The position numbers and the translations under genes were made by a program. Shown one piece after another: positions 4,089 to 5,277 of a stretch of 5,277 nt of DNA. Under the pieces are notes generated by a model. It saw nothing but the letters and a program-made list of their open reading frames with translations. It ran no database searches and had not been told where the DNA came from. The first letter of the stretch is position 1, and each line of letters begins with the position of its first letter. This stretch comes from JAUUZT01 sp964654015. Lineage in GTDB: Bacteria; Chloroflexota; Dehalococcoidia; GIF9; AB-539-J10. Where the stretch lies: NCBI GenBank assembly GCA_964654015.1, contig CAZZHQ010000159.1, forward strand, positions 1 to 5,277. Reading direction: 5' to 3'.

Positions 4089-5277
4089 ATGCACTAGATA
4101 ATATGCGCGCCAGATTAGCTCTGGCCATACTACCTAAAGCCGCTAACAGTGATAAAATCAATCCGTTCAGTGTCATAGCAACCCATCCTGCGAACATCCC
4201 AGTATATACGGATTTGTCTGTTCGCAAGGCTACCAGGGAAGGATATAAGATTAGCATTTATGTTTACCGAGCTGTCAGGACGATTGTGCAGGCGGCCTCA
4301 GCTATACCCTGGATTGTGCAGGATAAAGACGGGGAACCCATAGACAACCATCCGTTTACTAAGGTGATGCGGAATCCTAACCCTGAGTTCTCCGGGCAGG
4401 ATATGATGGAATTACTAATCGCTCATTCCTTATTAGTAGGCAATGCCCTCTGGATGCCTATAATCGTTGGCAATCAGGTCAAGGAATTTTGGCCAGTGAT
4501 GCCAGACCTGGTTAGACCCGTTCCATCTGATGTGCCAGGGGAATGGTTGAAAGGCTGGCAAGTAACTGAACAGAATGGGGCCTACAAGATATTGCCACCT
4601 GGTCAATTCCTTCATTTCATGCAGATGGACCCAGGAGATTTATATTGGGGAACTTCTCCACTCATGGCAGCCGCCCGAACTATTGATACCGATAATGAGG
4701 CTCAGGATACGCAAAAGATATCAATGCAGAATCGAGCGACTCCCGATGGAGTATTTACCCATGAATCCGTTTTAACGCCTGAGCAATTCGAGGAGGCCCG
4801 TCGGCAGATACGGGAGAACTTCCTGGCCAAAACCAAGAAGCGAGAGCCGTGGGTATTAGGTGCCGGAGCTAAGTGGAATCAGATGAGCATGACGCCTGTC
4901 GAGATGGATTTTATAGCGTCCAGGCTTCACAACAAGAGAGACATCGCCGGGGCTTTCGGTATCAGTCCCATATTCCTGGGCGACCTCGAGCAATCCTCTT
5001 ACGATAATATGGTGCAGGCGCGCAAAGCTCTATATGAAGATGTAGTTATTCCTCTCTTGGACGATGTAAAGTCTACGCTTAACCTCAAGATAGCTCCTAT
5101 GTATGGGAATATTATTATTGCCTATGATACGTCAAAAGTAGCGGCACTCAGGGAAGACTACACCAAAAAGGTAGAACAGGCTAAGAATTTATGGGGTATG
5201 GGGGTGCCGTTTGAATTGATAAACCAGCGTCTAGAAATGGGCTTTGATGAGTTCGCTGGTTGGGATGTTGGGTATTT
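4085..5277 (+). CDS. HK97-family portal protein, 3' end cut by the window
   Basis: Forms the dodecameric ring at the capsid vertex through which TerL pumps DNA, and to which the terminase docks. 397 codons are present and the frame is still open at the window edge; family members are commonly around 400 aa or somewhat longer, so little is missing. Family signatures in order: YKISIYVYRAVRTIVQAASA with IPW (54-76), NHPFTKVMRNPNPEFSG (88-104), LLVGNALWMPII (116-127), GDLYWGTSPLMAAART (184-199), RDIAGAFGISPIFLGD (285-300), then SYDNMVQARKALYEDVVIPL (305-324). The start is ATG 4085 with GGAGG (4075-4079) 5 bases upstream, overlapping the preceding stop. No intein or frameshift is seen in this gene. 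Confidence 0.95.
   Translation, partial: MNALDNMRARLALAILPKAANSDKINPFSVIATHPANIPVYTDLSVRKATREGYKISIYVYRAVRTIVQAASAIPWIVQDKDGEPIDNHPFTKVMRNPNPEFSGQDMMELLIAHSLLVGNALWMPIIVGNQVKEFWPVMPDLVRPVPSDVPGEWLKGWQVTEQNGAYKILPPGQFLHFMQMDPGDLYWGTSPLMAAARTIDTDNEAQDTQKISMQNRATPDGVFTHESVLTPEQFEEARRQIRENFLAKTKKREPWVLGAGAKWNQMSMTPVEMDFIASRLHNKRDIAGAFGISPIFLGDLEQSSYDNMVQARKALYEDVVIPLLDDVKSTLNLKIAPMYGNIIIAYDTSKVAALREDYTKKVEQAKNLWGMGVPFELINQRLEMGFDEFAGWDVGY

Noticed and set aside
4575..4775. 66-aa plus-strand ORF within the portal gene
   Set aside because: The portal frame here carries conserved family motifs. The alternative frame shows no domain or RBS, unlike the nested HNH gene.

Overview
The window is a piece of a tailed dsDNA bacteriophage or prophage genome (Caudoviricetes) with an HK97-type packaging and head module. 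All supported genes lie on the + strand, tightly packed, several with overlapping stop and start codons. The evidence is a TerS-like protein, a terminase large subunit with both ATPase and nuclease motifs, and an HK97-family portal, in that order. Ribosome-binding sites are purine rich (GGAGG or AAGGGG), so the host is a bacterium with ordinary Shine-Dalgarno use. I cannot name the host.

Layout. Bases 1-1437 are accessory genes next to the packaging module. They are a small protein that may be LPD29-like (23-331), a possible 21-codon bridging ORF with a GC hairpin (331-396), an unrecognised 107-aa protein (393-716), a 51-aa excisionase/MerR-type helix-turn-helix protein (718-873), a 38-aa ParB N-terminal fragment (878-994), and an unrecognised 145-aa protein with a TTG start (1000-1437). 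Bases 1421-3806 hold the terminase: terS, then terL. Bases 3807-3878 are a short gap with an inverted repeat. A two-helix membrane protein (3879-4088) follows, then the portal gene (4085 to the window end, cut off).

The main discovery is inside terL. The gene is interrupted at its Walker B motif by a 250-codon intein (2229-2978) with intact splicing residues. The centre of the intein, where an in-frame homing endonuclease would normally sit, carries a complete HNH endonuclease gene (2474-2923, 149 aa) in a different reading frame (-1 relative to terL). Both frames are open across the whole overlap. The HNH protein has a full HNH_3-type core and eight cysteines suitable for two zinc-binding knuckles. 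Just before it, an A7 run lies in the exact phase of a -1 slippery heptamer, and the next bases form a Shine-Dalgarno sequence for the HNH ATG. The endonuclease could therefore be made by internal initiation, by -1 frameshifting as a fusion to the intein N-half, or both. Splicing would restore a 428-aa terminase of normal size.

Inferred joint action: TerS recognises phage DNA, spliced TerL cuts and pumps it through the portal into the prohead, and the HNH nuclease would spread the intein into terL alleles that lack it.
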